Of a stretch of 64,000 bases of DNA, positions 16,505 to 25,585 are shown one piece after another. Below the pieces are notes generated by a model. It ran no database searches. It was not told where the DNA came from and saw only the letters and a program-made list of their open reading frames with translations. Numbering within the stretch: the first letter of the stretch is position 1; each line of letters starts with the position of its first letter. Both the position numbers and the translations under genes were made by a program. This DNA comes from Saprospiraceae bacterium. Its GTDB lineage: Bacteria; Bacteroidota; Bacteroidia; Chitinophagales; Saprospiraceae. The stretch is from positions 225,039 through 289,038 of the forward strand of contig JADKGD010000073.1 of the NCBI GenBank assembly GCA_016717145.1. The letters are read 5' to 3'.

Positions 16505-17724
16505 ATGAAACATAGAAAAGTAGAAACACACCCATTAATCGAAGAGCTTGTCTCTCAATTAAAAGGTCCTGAAGACTTCAGGACCTTGCAAGATATGCTT
16601 TTGAAACGAGGCATAGAATCGTTATTACGAGCAGAGATGAATGAACATTTAGGTTACCCAACAGGTGATAAACCTTGAAGGGAACTTAAGGAATGGATAT
16701 TCCCAAAAGACAATAAAAACGTCCGTCGGAGATCAAGTTATTTCCATACCTCGCGATAGGAATGGGGAATTTGAACCCATCATAGTACCTAAGCATAAAA
16801 CGATGACAAAGGAGTTAGAAGATTGCGTCTTACTCCTTTATGCAAAAGGTATGAGTAATGCCGATATTGTTGATTTTATGGATCGAACCTATGGCGCAAC
16901 ATATTCAACCAGTAGTATTTCTCAAATAACGAATTCGCTACTTGAAGACATAAAAGAATGGCAAGGACGTCCGCTAGACGATCAATATGCGGTGGTTTGG
17001 ATAGATGGGATACATTACAAAATTAGATCAGAAAATCAGATAGTCTCAAAGGCATGTATGGTAGTCTTGGGGATCAACACAGCAGGCCAACAGGATATAT
17101 TGAGTCTACGGATCTGTGAGAAAGAATCAGCAGCCATGTGGGCTGAAATGTTTGATGATTTAAAATCCAGAGGGGTGCAAGATATAATATTCCTATGCTC
17201 TGATAATTTAAAAGGCCTGGATAAAGCAGTTGACGCTGTTTATCCCAAAGCAGTCCGACAAGTGTGTATAGTTCATCAGATTCGGAATAGCATGGCTCAC
17301 ATATCATACAAAGATCGTAAAGAAATAATTAAGGATATGCAGAAAATCTATAAGGCGTCAAATATCGAAACAGCCCAGGAAGCCCTAGAAGAATTTAAAA
17401 ACAAAATGGTCAAATAAATACCATTTAGTAGTAAAATCCTGGGAGAAAACTGGAGAATCTCAGCATTTATAGGATATCCATTAGAAATACGGAAGTTAAT
17501 CTATACCACAAATATCATTGAAAGCTTTTTTTTTTTTTTTTTTTTAATGCAAGTTTGAGAAAATTCACAAAAATAAAAAAGTCTTCCCAACCGATGACGC
17601 AGCGCTAAAATCTATATATCTTGCAGCTCAGCAGATACGCAAAAAGTGGGAGAAGACCAGATTTGGATGGTATCAGATTCATAACCAGCTCAGTATTTAT
17701 TTTGAAAATAGATTAAAACATTAA
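16505..17724 (+). pseudogene. IS256-family (Mutator-type) transposase, multiply frameshifted
   Basis: The N-terminus reads MKHRKVETHPLIEELVSQ with RAEMNEHLGY, then after a frame change (about 16672) EGNLRNGYSQKTIKTSVGD, ISIPRDRNGEFEP and the catalytic core VVWIDGIHYKI (first Asp), LCSDNLKGLDKAV (second Asp) and CIVHQIRNS. More frame changes occur near 17415 and 17450; the last block holds IYTTNIIES, FPTDDAALKSIYLA and HNQLSIYFENRL. A run of 20 T (17526-17545) replaces the usual SLN codons. With four or more lesions the transposase cannot be functional as written. Confidence 0.85.
17526..17545. repeat. poly-T tract of 20 bases inside the transposase gene
   Basis: Twenty consecutive T lie where the family sequence (ESLNASLRK) would need two or three. 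It is the longest homopolymer in the window. Confidence 0.9.
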
Positions 17725-17766
17725 CAAACCAAAAAATGTCCCCGTGAAATCAAAGTTGATTTTTTT

Positions 17767-19104
17767 CTAAACACAAAATTCAGGACAACCTCTACTGATA
17801 TGTAAAGCCGCTTTGTTTTCCATAATTTGGCTTAAAGAAAGCCTTTTGCCATTCAAGTCCAGAACTTCTACCATGCTTCCATTTAAATCTTCGTCTGAAA
17901 TAAATTGTAAATAAACACCATCATAATATATTTTCCACTTAGGTGTGGCGCCATCATTTGTCAATGAAGTTTTTTTTTCAAACATCCATTTATATGCTTT
18001 TGGAAATTCTCGTGCCCAATACCATTCATTGTGCTTCCCGTCTGAATGAGCCACTACTTGTACATGCTTATCATCTCCACCGTTGGTTTTGATCAGTGAT
18101 GACATTTTATTCATATCCTCAACCTGTTTTCCTCCTTCCAATGCGCCGGCTATCATATAAAAATAACTTGCATCATCTACACCAGTGTCGCTAATTTGTT
18201 CATAAGATTGATTTGAAAACCAATAAGAAGAAGAAAAAGCTCCTACTTTTCCGAATACGTTTGGATAAGCTATACCAGCATACATAGATACCAATCCACC
18301 CATCGAACTACCCATAATTCCTGTATTGTCACTTTCTTTTAACGTTCTGTAATTTTCATCTATATATGGTTTTAAGGTTTCGACGATAAATGAAATGTAT
18401 TCGTCACCTTCACCACCTCCGTATTGTGTGTTGTACCATGGAGAGTATTCGTTGAGCCGACTGGCACCTCCATTTTCAATTCCTACTATAATACACCCGT
18501 AATCTCCAGCAACAAACATGCTATCAAGGCTTTCATCAACACGCCATTCCCCTGAAAAACTTGTTTTTTTATCAAAAATATTTTGTCCATCTTGCATATA
18601 CAAAACAGGATATTTTTTTTCAGAAGTGGCATAGTCCTTAGGTAAATAGAGCCATATTTTTCTATTCCTATTCAATTGAGGGATAAAAAAATCAGTTGAT
18701 AATATTTGCACCTGAGGAGACGCTGTAGATGCCACATTTGAGGATCCTTCCCAACCTGCTATACTAAGGTAGTTTGTTATTGGTTGACCCGAATAAGTGA
18801 TTGATCTGTCAGCAATGAATCCGCCTTGTTCTGTCCCTTCCACTGTATCCCAGGAACCACGGGTAAACTTAAATTTTACTATACCCAAGGGTGGTGTGAA
18901 AGTGAACCGATACGTTCCCAAACTATCCTTGTTTAAAACATAAAGTACATTTCCGGGATTCCAATTATTCATAGTACCTGCTAAATAGATATTAGAAGTA
19001 ACCGGAGTGTTTTCGGGAATTTTATTTACAACTATTGTCAGCTGTGCCTTTGCTTCGAATACAAAGATTAAAGTGAAAATGACTTTAGCTAAAAAACGAC
19101 TCAT
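17767..19104 (-). CDS. secreted esterase with N-terminal starch-binding-like module, 3'-truncated
   Basis: A signal peptide is followed by a CBM20/48-like module (IYLAGTMNNWNPGN, residues about 20-110) and then a putative esterase domain (PF00756, enterochelin-esterase/FrsA-like) with VLYMQDGQNIFD, the nucleophile elbow MGSSMGGLVSMYAG and a late His in HSDGKHNEWYW. The C-terminus begins a T9SS type A sorting domain (MVEVLDLNGKRLSL ... LHISRG) but is cut off by the IS256 end, ending in unrelated GCPEFCV. The enzyme would be secreted, but the sorting signal is lost, so export to the surface may fail. Start lies 9 bp after fbp. Confidence 0.8.
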   Translation of the reverse strand: MSRFLAKVIFTLIFVFEAKAQLTIVVNKIPENTPVTSNIYLAGTMNNWNPGNVLYVLNKDSLGTYRFTFTPPLGIVKFKFTRGSWDTVEGTEQGGFIADRSITYSGQPITNYLSIAGWEGSSNVASTASPQVQILSTDFFIPQLNRNRKIWLYLPKDYATSEKKYPVLYMQDGQNIFDKKTSFSGEWRVDESLDSMFVAGDYGCIIVGIENGGASRLNEYSPWYNTQYGGGEGDEYISFIVETLKPYIDENYRTLKESDNTGIMGSSMGGLVSMYAGIAYPNVFGKVGAFSSSYWFSNQSYEQISDTGVDDASYFYMIAGALEGGKQVEDMNKMSSLIKTNGGDDKHVQVVAHSDGKHNEWYWAREFPKAYKWMFEKKTSLTNDGATPKWKIYYDGVYLQFISDEDLNGSMVEVLDLNGKRLSLSQIMENKAALHISRGCPEFCV

Positions 19105-19113
19105 ACTATTAGC

Positions 19114-20117
19114 TTATTGGTTTACAGGACCATATTTTTCAACAAATTCTTTCATATCCTGAACCATAGCTTTGGATCCCATTACAATTGAAGATGTTTG
19201 ATGTAACGAATTAATTTCCACATCCATTATCCGCTCAAGCTTGCATGTGAGCGCAGTACCACCTGCCTGCTCAACAATATATGCCATTGGAAAACATTCG
19301 TAAAGTAATCGTAATTTACCTTTAGGATATTTTCGTGTATTTGGATATAAAAAAATACCACCCTGGAACATTATTCGGTGTATGTCAGACACCATACTTC
19401 CTATGTATCGCAAGCGATAATTCAGATCAGAACAATGGTCAATATATCGCATCATTTCAAGATCAAACTTCAAATAATAACCCTGGTTTACGGAATAATA
19501 ATTACCTGACGTTGGCATTTGTATATTTCGATGAGAGAGACAAAACTCACCGATGCTTGGGTCAAGCGTAAAGCCGTTTACCCCATCACCCGTAGAGTAA
19601 ACGAGCAAGGTTGATGTGCCGTAAAGTACATAACCTGCAGCTACAAGATTTGATCCTTTTTGTAAAAAATCACTGATTTGACAAGGACCATCTTCAGGAC
19701 TTTTTCGTTTATAAATACCAAATATTGTTCCTACGGAAACATTGACATCGATATTGGAAGACCCATCAAGCGGATCCATTACGACAATGTATGTTGCTTT
19801 TTTTAATGGATCAATTGGCAAATCAATAAAATCAAGATTTTCTTCAGAAGCAATGCCGCATACTTCTCCGCTAAATGATAGTGTTTCGATAAATGTTTCA
19901 TTGGCAAAAACATCCAGTTTCTGAACATCATCTCCTGTGGAATTAGTACTACCTTCAACACCCAAAATATTTACCAAGCCCGCCTTATTGACTTCTCTGT
20001 TTACAATTTTGCCGCTATTCCTATATCCCTTAGTAACCTTGTGAAACTACCGGAGGATTCGGATTTTTCTTTTTGTGACCTGATAATAAATTCATCAAGC
20101 GTTACAATTTTATTCAT
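19114..20117 (-). CDS. fbp: fructose-1,6-bisphosphatase class I, frameshifted
   Basis: Gluconeogenic enzyme hydrolysing fructose 1,6-bisphosphate. The start is MNKIVTLDEFIIRSQ at 20117; after IGIAAK the frame is lost at a T4 run (20007-20010), one base short, and resumes as VNREVNKAGLVNILG. The metal site YIVVMDPLDGSSNIDVNVSVG, GYVLYGTSTLLVY, RYIGSMVSDIHR and GKLRLLYECFPMAYIVEQAGG (the last being longer than usual only by context) are standard. The corrected length of about 334 residues is normal. The esterase gene follows within 10 bp and may be cotranscribed. Confidence 0.93.
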
Positions 20118-20382
20118 GAATAAATATTTTATTTGATTAGGTGACGTAAATATAAAAAATTAGTCTTAAAACAGGATAAGAAATTGATATTGTAAAGTGG
20201 ATATTATTTTCAATTCGGGGGAATCATATGATTATTTAATTATATTTTGGTCTTTAGATATATCTATTCTTTATATATTGTTGAACTAATTTATTTAATA
20301 ATTAAATTTATTATTATATCAATTTAATTATTTTTAATTATATTTCTGCTTTATTTATTTACTTATTAAACCAACTATTTAT

Positions 20383-21171
20383 ATGAGATCATTTCTAATA
20401 GCACTTTTAATGTTGCTGTGGCTCATCTTAGGTTGGCTTTATTACAAGGATTTTAATAAATGTTGTGGCGACAAAACCTTGACAGGTGCAGTCCCTGCAA
20501 TTGAAAAAACAGGACCTATTCTCTTTAATTGGGGAAATAGTACACCGATCCTTGGAGAAGGCTGGCCAATGATGAGGGATTCCATTGCTGCCTTGGCAAC
20601 CGGAAGTAACAAACTTGAAATTACAGGCTGGTTTTGTGAAGATTCAGCTCCTGCTGAAACAGATAGTACCGGTCTTAAAAGGGCCGCTGAAACCAGGAAA
20701 TTATTTCCTGAAGTTACCGATGACAAAATTATAATTCTCAGCAAAGCTGTTTTATGTGACTCTATGCATCAGGTGCAGAAATTTGAATCTGTTTCGTTTG
20801 CAGCGCGTATGAACACAGAAAATATAAAGGAAATTGCCGACAAAACCTTGATTTATTTCCCTTTTAATTCAATCAGAGAATTGAATAGCTCGGAGGTTGA
20901 AAACTATCTGGATGATGTATCCGAAAGGGTAAAAAAATCAGGTGAGTCTATCAGTTTAACCGGACATACAGATAATATAGGAAACGATAAATCAAATCTT
21001 ATTTTAGGACAAAAAAGGGCAAATATAATCAAGAACTACCTTGTTTCAAAAGGAGTTGAGGTCAACAAAATAAATGCTACCTCAAAAGGGGAATCAGATC
21101 CGATTGCCGAGAATGGTACTGAGGATGGTCGGGCAAAAAACAGAAGAACAGAATTACAAATCATTAAATAA
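20383..21171 (+). CDS. OmpA-family protein with N-terminal membrane anchor
   Basis: A 262-residue protein with one N-terminal hydrophobic helix (residues 3-20) rather than a beta-barrel, an unassigned middle region containing a partial OmpA-like segment (LEITGWFCEDSAPAETD), and a C-terminal OmpA peptidoglycan-binding domain (residues about 160-262; SLTGHTDNIGNDKSN and GRAKNRRTEL with the diaminopimelate-binding Asp and Arg). It probably anchors the envelope to peptidoglycan. A membrane protein with tandem HhH domains starts 19 bp downstream, so they form a pair. A 265-bp AT-rich promoter region precedes it. Confidence 0.85.
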   Translation: MRSFLIALLMLLWLILGWLYYKDFNKCCGDKTLTGAVPAIEKTGPILFNWGNSTPILGEGWPMMRDSIAALATGSNKLEITGWFCEDSAPAETDSTGLKRAAETRKLFPEVTDDKIIILSKAVLCDSMHQVQKFESVSFAARMNTENIKEIADKTLIYFPFNSIRELNSSEVENYLDDVSERVKKSGESISLTGHTDNIGNDKSNLILGQKRANIIKNYLVSKGVEVNKINATSKGESDPIAENGTEDGRAKNRRTELQIIK

Positions 21172-21190
21172 CCTAATAAAAAATATAATC

Positions 21191-22147
21191 ATGATCGTAT
21201 TATTTGATTTTTGCTCTATTCCATGGTGGTTAACCTGGTTATTACCATTTTTACTTGGCTTAGGCATAGGATGGCTCCTTTGGGGTAAATATAAAGCTAT
21301 AGTGGCTGATCTCGAATCCAAAATCAAAGGATTGGACGTCAGAATTCAGGGACTCGAAGCTGATCTGGAAGCTTGCAAAAAAATGAGAATGGAAGCTGAA
21401 GGTAACGTTTCCATGTTGCGTGGTAAATTGAGGGAACTGGAAGCCATGGCCGCAGGAGCAAAGGGAGCTATTGCTGTGCCAGTAGCAGCTGTTACAGCTG
21501 CTAAAACCAGTAGCATTGCACCTGCTGCATCCGGTTCATCCGATAGATATTTTGCTGCCATAGGCACAGACAAACTCCAGACGATAGAAGGTATTGGACC
21601 AAAAATGGAAGAGATATTAAATGAAAATGGTATCAAATCTTTTGCTCAATTATCATCAACATCCAAAGAGGAATTAAGAAATATTCTGAATAAGTATGGT
21701 GATAAATATCGCATTATTGATCCAAATACCTGGCCTCAACAAGCTGCTTTAGCCAATGACAGAAACTGGAGCGGCCTAATTGAACTCCAAAAAGCATTGG
21801 ATACCGGAAGGTCAGATAACGCGCCTACAGGTCAGACTGATTCAAAACTTGAAAAATTTCTTATCAAAGCCGGCGTTATACGCAGATGGGCTCAGGATGA
21901 TTTGAAAGTTGTTGAAGGCATAGGACCTAAAATAGAGCAATTACTTCATGCAGCTGGCATCAAAACATGGAGAAGTCTTGCTGAGACTCCTGTCTCGAGG
22001 ATACAGGAAATATTGACTGCAGCCGGCTCTCGGTATCAATTGGCTGACCCGGGGACATGGCCAAAACAATCAGAAATGGCTGATGCCGGAAGATGGGATG
22101 ATCTTCAGGTTTATCAGGATGCACTTCAGGCTGGTAAGACAAAGTAA
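21191..22147 (+). CDS. membrane-anchored protein with two tandem helix-hairpin-helix repeats
   Basis: 318 residues: one membrane helix (about 12-31), a coiled coil (about 33-85), an Ala-rich linker, then two 78-residue repeats (129-206 and 238-315). Each repeat holds EGIGPK (133-138, 242-247), AGI/NGIK, IL-rich helices, then DPxTWPxQ and a closing helix followed by G. EGIGPK is the helix-hairpin-helix motif known from DUF4332/Pol-beta-like nucleic-acid binding modules. Start is the ATG at 21191; upstream codons in frame overlap the OmpA gene and are unlikely. The function is unknown; DNA binding at the membrane is an inference, and protein-protein contact is an alternative. Confidence 0.8.
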   Translation: MIVLFDFCSIPWWLTWLLPFLLGLGIGWLLWGKYKAIVADLESKIKGLDVRIQGLEADLEACKKMRMEAEGNVSMLRGKLRELEAMAAGAKGAIAVPVAAVTAAKTSSIAPAASGSSDRYFAAIGTDKLQTIEGIGPKMEEILNENGIKSFAQLSSTSKEELRNILNKYGDKYRIIDPNTWPQQAALANDRNWSGLIELQKALDTGRSDNAPTGQTDSKLEKFLIKAGVIRRWAQDDLKVVEGIGPKIEQLLHAAGIKTWRSLAETPVSRIQEILTAAGSRYQLADPGTWPKQSEMADAGRWDDLQVYQDALQAGKTK

Positions 22148-22166
22148 AAACAATAGACTTTTAATA

Positions 22167-22204
22167 TTAGGAAGGAGAATATCAACAGATGTTCTCTTTC
22201 CTAA
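22167..22204 (+). terminator. terminator after the HhH membrane protein gene
   Basis: TTAGGAAGGAGAA pairs with TTCTCTTTCCTAA with one mismatch, about 20 bp after the stop. Confidence 0.6.
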
Positions 22205-22333
22205 TTTAGTATTTTGATGAACCGTCCATTGTAATATTGACAGATAATTGCCATTTAAAGCTTTACAAAATAATTTTCAAAGAATCGAAAAACCGGAAAT
22301 GAACTATTACAGATATTCAAATGTATTTTTTAC

Positions 22334-22341
22334 TACCTTTA
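22334..22341 (+). promoter_or_regulatory. -7-like element before the ftsE-like gene
   Basis: TACCTTTA, one base off TAnnTTTG, lies 20 bp before the TTG start. No firm -33 element. Confidence 0.3.
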
Positions 22342-22360
22342 CAGCAAATTCTTACTTTAA

Positions 22361-23036
22361 TTGAATAAAACATTTGTTTTAGAATTTGATGATGTTGATA
22401 TTTATCAGGAAGACAACCTGATATTAAAAAAAGTTGATTTTAGACTGGCGCCAGCTGAAACATGTTACATCATTGGGAAGTCAGGTAGTGGTAAGACCAG
22501 TTTTCTAAAAACTATATATGGTAGTATTCCTGTTAAAAATGGTAAAGCAACAGTAGCAGGATTTTCATTACATAATATTGAAAGCAAAGACATCCCGTTG
22601 CTCAGAAGAAAGCTAGGCATGGTTTTTCAGGATTTTATTTTATTTGAAGATTGGTCAGTAGGCCGGAATCTCATGTATATTCTGGAGGCTACAGGATGGA
22701 AGGACCGGTCCCAGATGACATCAAGAGTGCTTCAGGTTTTAGACATGGTTGCACTCACGGGATATGAAAAAACCTGTCACTTCGCTTTCAGGTGGGGAAC
22801 AGCAGCGATTGGTTATTGCGAGAGCCTTACTTAATAATCCACCGATTATAATAGCAGATGAACCTACCGGCAATCTTGATCCTGACACAAGCGATGAAAT
22901 TCTGTACTTATTAAATAGATTGGCACGCGAATTTGGTACATCTATCATTATAGCTACCCATGATTACAGATTAATCCAAAAATTTCCAGCTCGTGTTTAC
23001 AAGTGTGAAGGTGGTTCAATTACTGAAGTTGGATGA
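22361..23036 (+). CDS. ftsE: FtsE-like cell-division ABC ATPase, frameshifted
   Basis: ABC ATPase of about 225 residues. Walker A is GKSGSGKTS, the Q-loop MVFQDFILFEDW, the signature LSGGEQQRLVIARAL, Walker B IIIADEPTGNLDP and the switch His in IIATHDYRL. The overall pattern, with DIPLLRRKLGMVFQDF, fits FtsE. The frame slips at an A6 run (22767-22772) where one A is surplus, between ALTGYEK and PVTSLSGGE. The start is a TTG. No ftsX follows; the next gene is convergent. In Bacteroidota ftsX can be elsewhere, so a generic LolD-like exporter ATPase remains an alternative. Confidence 0.75.
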
Positions 23037-23054
23037 TAAAACAGAACATTGGAA

Positions 23055-25448
23055 TTAAGTATATTTCCTGAACATAAGCTTGCTCGACATCAGACCATAT
23101 ATCAACACTGAAATAGAACTTACCGGCATTATTATGGCAGCTACTACAGGTAATAGTTCGCCTCGCACAGCAAAGTAAAGCCCGACAACATTGTATAAAA
23201 ATGCGATTACAAATGCGCCGATGATTATCCATCTGGCTTGTTTTAAAAATGTGAGATAATTAAGCAGAGAACCGAATGCCTCCGCACCCAGGATAGCATC
23301 ACATGCGGGTGTAAAATTATTGGAATCTTCTGAGATTACAATTCCAATATCACTTTGCATTAAAGCTCCGGCATCATTAATGCCATCCCCGATCATAGCA
23401 ACTTTATATCCTAAATGTTGGCGAGTTTTTATATAATTGAGCTTATCAATTGGTTTTTGGTCAAAGATCATGGTGGCACCAACCGGAAAAAAAGTTTGCA
23501 ACCTTTCTTTTTCTTTATCATTATCGCCTGATAATATACTGACTTTATAAGATTTTGACAACTTACTGATGAGGTTTTCCACGCCTTGACGCAATTGGTG
23601 GAAAATATCAAAATGTGTGATAACGATACCATCCATTTCAATAAATATTCCTTTTAGTTGTTTATCTCCTTTTTGGTCAAATATAAAATCCGGTGAACCA
23701 ACCCTTATAGTTGTGTCTCCTACCCGAGCTTCAATACCACGTCCCGGAGTCTCGCAAAAATAAGATACTTCAGAGGTGAAATCGCCTTTTAAACTTTTAA
23801 AAATTGCTTTGCTGAGGGGATGACTCGATTGGAATACAGTACTTTTTAGAAGATATTCCTGACGGGGAGTTATGGCTTTACCTATTAAAATAGCTGAGAT
23901 ATTTTTATGATCTGTTATAGTTCCGGTTTTATCAAAAATGATTTCATCAAGCTGTTGAATCCTATCTATAACCTGGACATTTTTTAAATAAAAGGAGTGT
24001 TTTCCAAGCAGCCTGAGGATGTTACCATAACTAAAAGGAATAGCAAGTGCCAAGGCGCATGGACATGCAACAATAAGAACGGCAGTAAAGGCATTAAAAG
24101 CGACCGACTTGTCCGTAAATAACCAATATATCAAAGTAATTAGGGCAATTGACATAATAGTTATTGTAAAATATTTTCCGATTTTTGAGACTAATGTCTG
24201 TGTGCGCGCTTCTTTATCAATACTAAATGTATCTTCATCCCACAATTTTGTGAGATAAGACTGATCTACTTTTTGAGTTAACTGGATCTGAATATTGACA
24301 CCAATATTTTTTCCGCCTGCAAATAACTTTGCTCCTTCAGGCTTTTTAGTTAGTTCGGACTCACCAGTTACAAAACTATAATCAATTGACGCACTACCTT
24401 TTATTAATATGGCATCCCCGGGAATAATTTCTTCGTTTTTGATTAAAAGAAGGTCGCCTACCTTCAATTTGTCCAGGCTTCTGGATTGCCAGCCTTCTGT
24501 TGTTTGCGTCAATGCAGATATTGGAAAATATGATTTATAATTCCTATCAAAGGCAATCGAATAAAAAGTATATTGCTGAAACCATTTTCCGATAAGCAAG
24601 AAAAAAATAAATCCGGCAAGACTATCAAGATATCCTTCACCCGTTTGGGAAATAATCTCATACACACTTCTGAAAAACAAAGTAAGCATTCCTACAGCAA
24701 TGGGAATGTCTATGTTTACAGCTTTCATTTTTATGGTCCAGTATGCTGACCTCAAATAGTCATAACCACTGTACAACAACAAAGGAAGCGCTAAAATGAT
24801 ATTAATATATCCTATATAAAACTTTACTGAAGCCTGGGCAAAACCAAGATATTCAGGAAAACTTAATAGCATAATATTCCCAAATGAAAAACCTGCCAAG
24901 CCCAATTTATAATAGAGTTTTCGATCGGAAAATGTATTTTTTGATTCTGAAAGTTTTTGCAGATTCAACTCAGGGGGATAACCTATGATAGCCAGTTGTT
25001 CTACAATTTGCCTCAATGTAATTTTTGACGGATCATAACTTACAGTGGTTTTTTTACTAAGAAAATTTACTCGTGATCCAAGAATGCCGGGATTCAATTT
25101 ACTGAGATTTTCTAGCAACCAAATGCATGAAGCGCAATGAATCTGAGGAATGGAAAAACTTATCTTACACAATTTTTCTTCTCTAAATTGGAGTAGGTTA
25201 TTAATTACATCTTCATCATCAAGAAACAAATAATTTTTATCCGAAGCTGAACGTTGGCTAATGCCTGGCTTGTCACTGAATGCATAATAGTCTCCAAGAT
25301 TATTGTCTTTAAGTACGGCATACACAATCTGACAACCTTTGCAACAGAAATCTTTTTCATCATAGACCGGATGATCTTCAGGGCAGCTATCACCACAGTG
25401 CGTACATTTTACAGAAGCATCGTCACTTTGATACTTTAGTTTGAACAT
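23055..25448 (-). CDS. ccoI: CcoI/FixI-type copper-transporting P-type ATPase
   Basis: 797 residues. A Cys-rich N-terminal metal-binding module (CTHCGDSCPEDH, FCCKGCQIVY) characteristic of CcoI/CcoS-linked ATPases is followed by an HMA domain (HCASCIW, 104-110), eight membrane segments, the CPC ion-binding motif (462-464), the phosphorylation site DKTGT (Asp506), the TGES actuator loop and GDGINDAGAL hinge. This class supplies copper for cbb3-type cytochrome oxidase assembly rather than detoxification. The cco operon itself is not in the window. It converges on the ftsE-like gene with an 18-bp gap. Confidence 0.88.
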   Translation of the reverse strand: MFKLKYQSDDASVKCTHCGDSCPEDHPVYDEKDFCCKGCQIVYAVLKDNNLGDYYAFSDKPGISQRSASDKNYLFLDDEDVINNLLQFREEKLCKISFSIPQIHCASCIWLLENLSKLNPGILGSRVNFLSKKTTVSYDPSKITLRQIVEQLAIIGYPPELNLQKLSESKNTFSDRKLYYKLGLAGFSFGNIMLLSFPEYLGFAQASVKFYIGYINIILALPLLLYSGYDYLRSAYWTIKMKAVNIDIPIAVGMLTLFFRSVYEIISQTGEGYLDSLAGFIFFLLIGKWFQQYTFYSIAFDRNYKSYFPISALTQTTEGWQSRSLDKLKVGDLLLIKNEEIIPGDAILIKGSASIDYSFVTGESELTKKPEGAKLFAGGKNIGVNIQIQLTQKVDQSYLTKLWDEDTFSIDKEARTQTLVSKIGKYFTITIMSIALITLIYWLFTDKSVAFNAFTAVLIVACPCALALAIPFSYGNILRLLGKHSFYLKNVQVIDRIQQLDEIIFDKTGTITDHKNISAILIGKAITPRQEYLLKSTVFQSSHPLSKAIFKSLKGDFTSEVSYFCETPGRGIEARVGDTTIRVGSPDFIFDQKGDKQLKGIFIEMDGIVITHFDIFHQLRQGVENLISKLSKSYKVSILSGDNDKEKERLQTFFPVGATMIFDQKPIDKLNYIKTRQHLGYKVAMIGDGINDAGALMQSDIGIVISEDSNNFTPACDAILGAEAFGSLLNYLTFLKQARWIIIGAFVIAFLYNVVGLYFAVRGELLPVVAAIIMPVSSISVLIYGLMSSKLMFRKYT

Positions 25449-25585
25449 GTGTCAAATTGTTTTGAAATATCAAAAGTACTCATGCCCATAACCTTACATT
25501 ATGACCTAACTTAGCCTGTAAAATGACATAGATCATATTTAAAACGCATCAACAAAAAACTGGGACAGAAATTAATTATGTCTTA

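Larger units (their letters stand above)
16412..17787 (+). mobile_element. IS256-family insertion sequence, inactive
   Basis: The left end (16412-16440, GGGGACTGTAAAGTATTTTG...) and the right end read inward on the minus strand (about 17787 downward, GTCCTGAATTTTGTGTTTAG) share the core TTTTGTGTTTRR, as expected for imperfect terminal inverted repeats of this family. An alternative right end is TGTCCCC at 17743. The transposase inside is broken. No 8-9 bp target duplication is visible, and the two flanks are fragments of unrelated genes (BrkB, esterase), suggesting recombination between element copies. Confidence 0.6.

Noticed and set aside
16404..17795. Target-site duplication around the IS256 element
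   Set aside because: The 8-9 bases outside each end do not match for either candidate right end.
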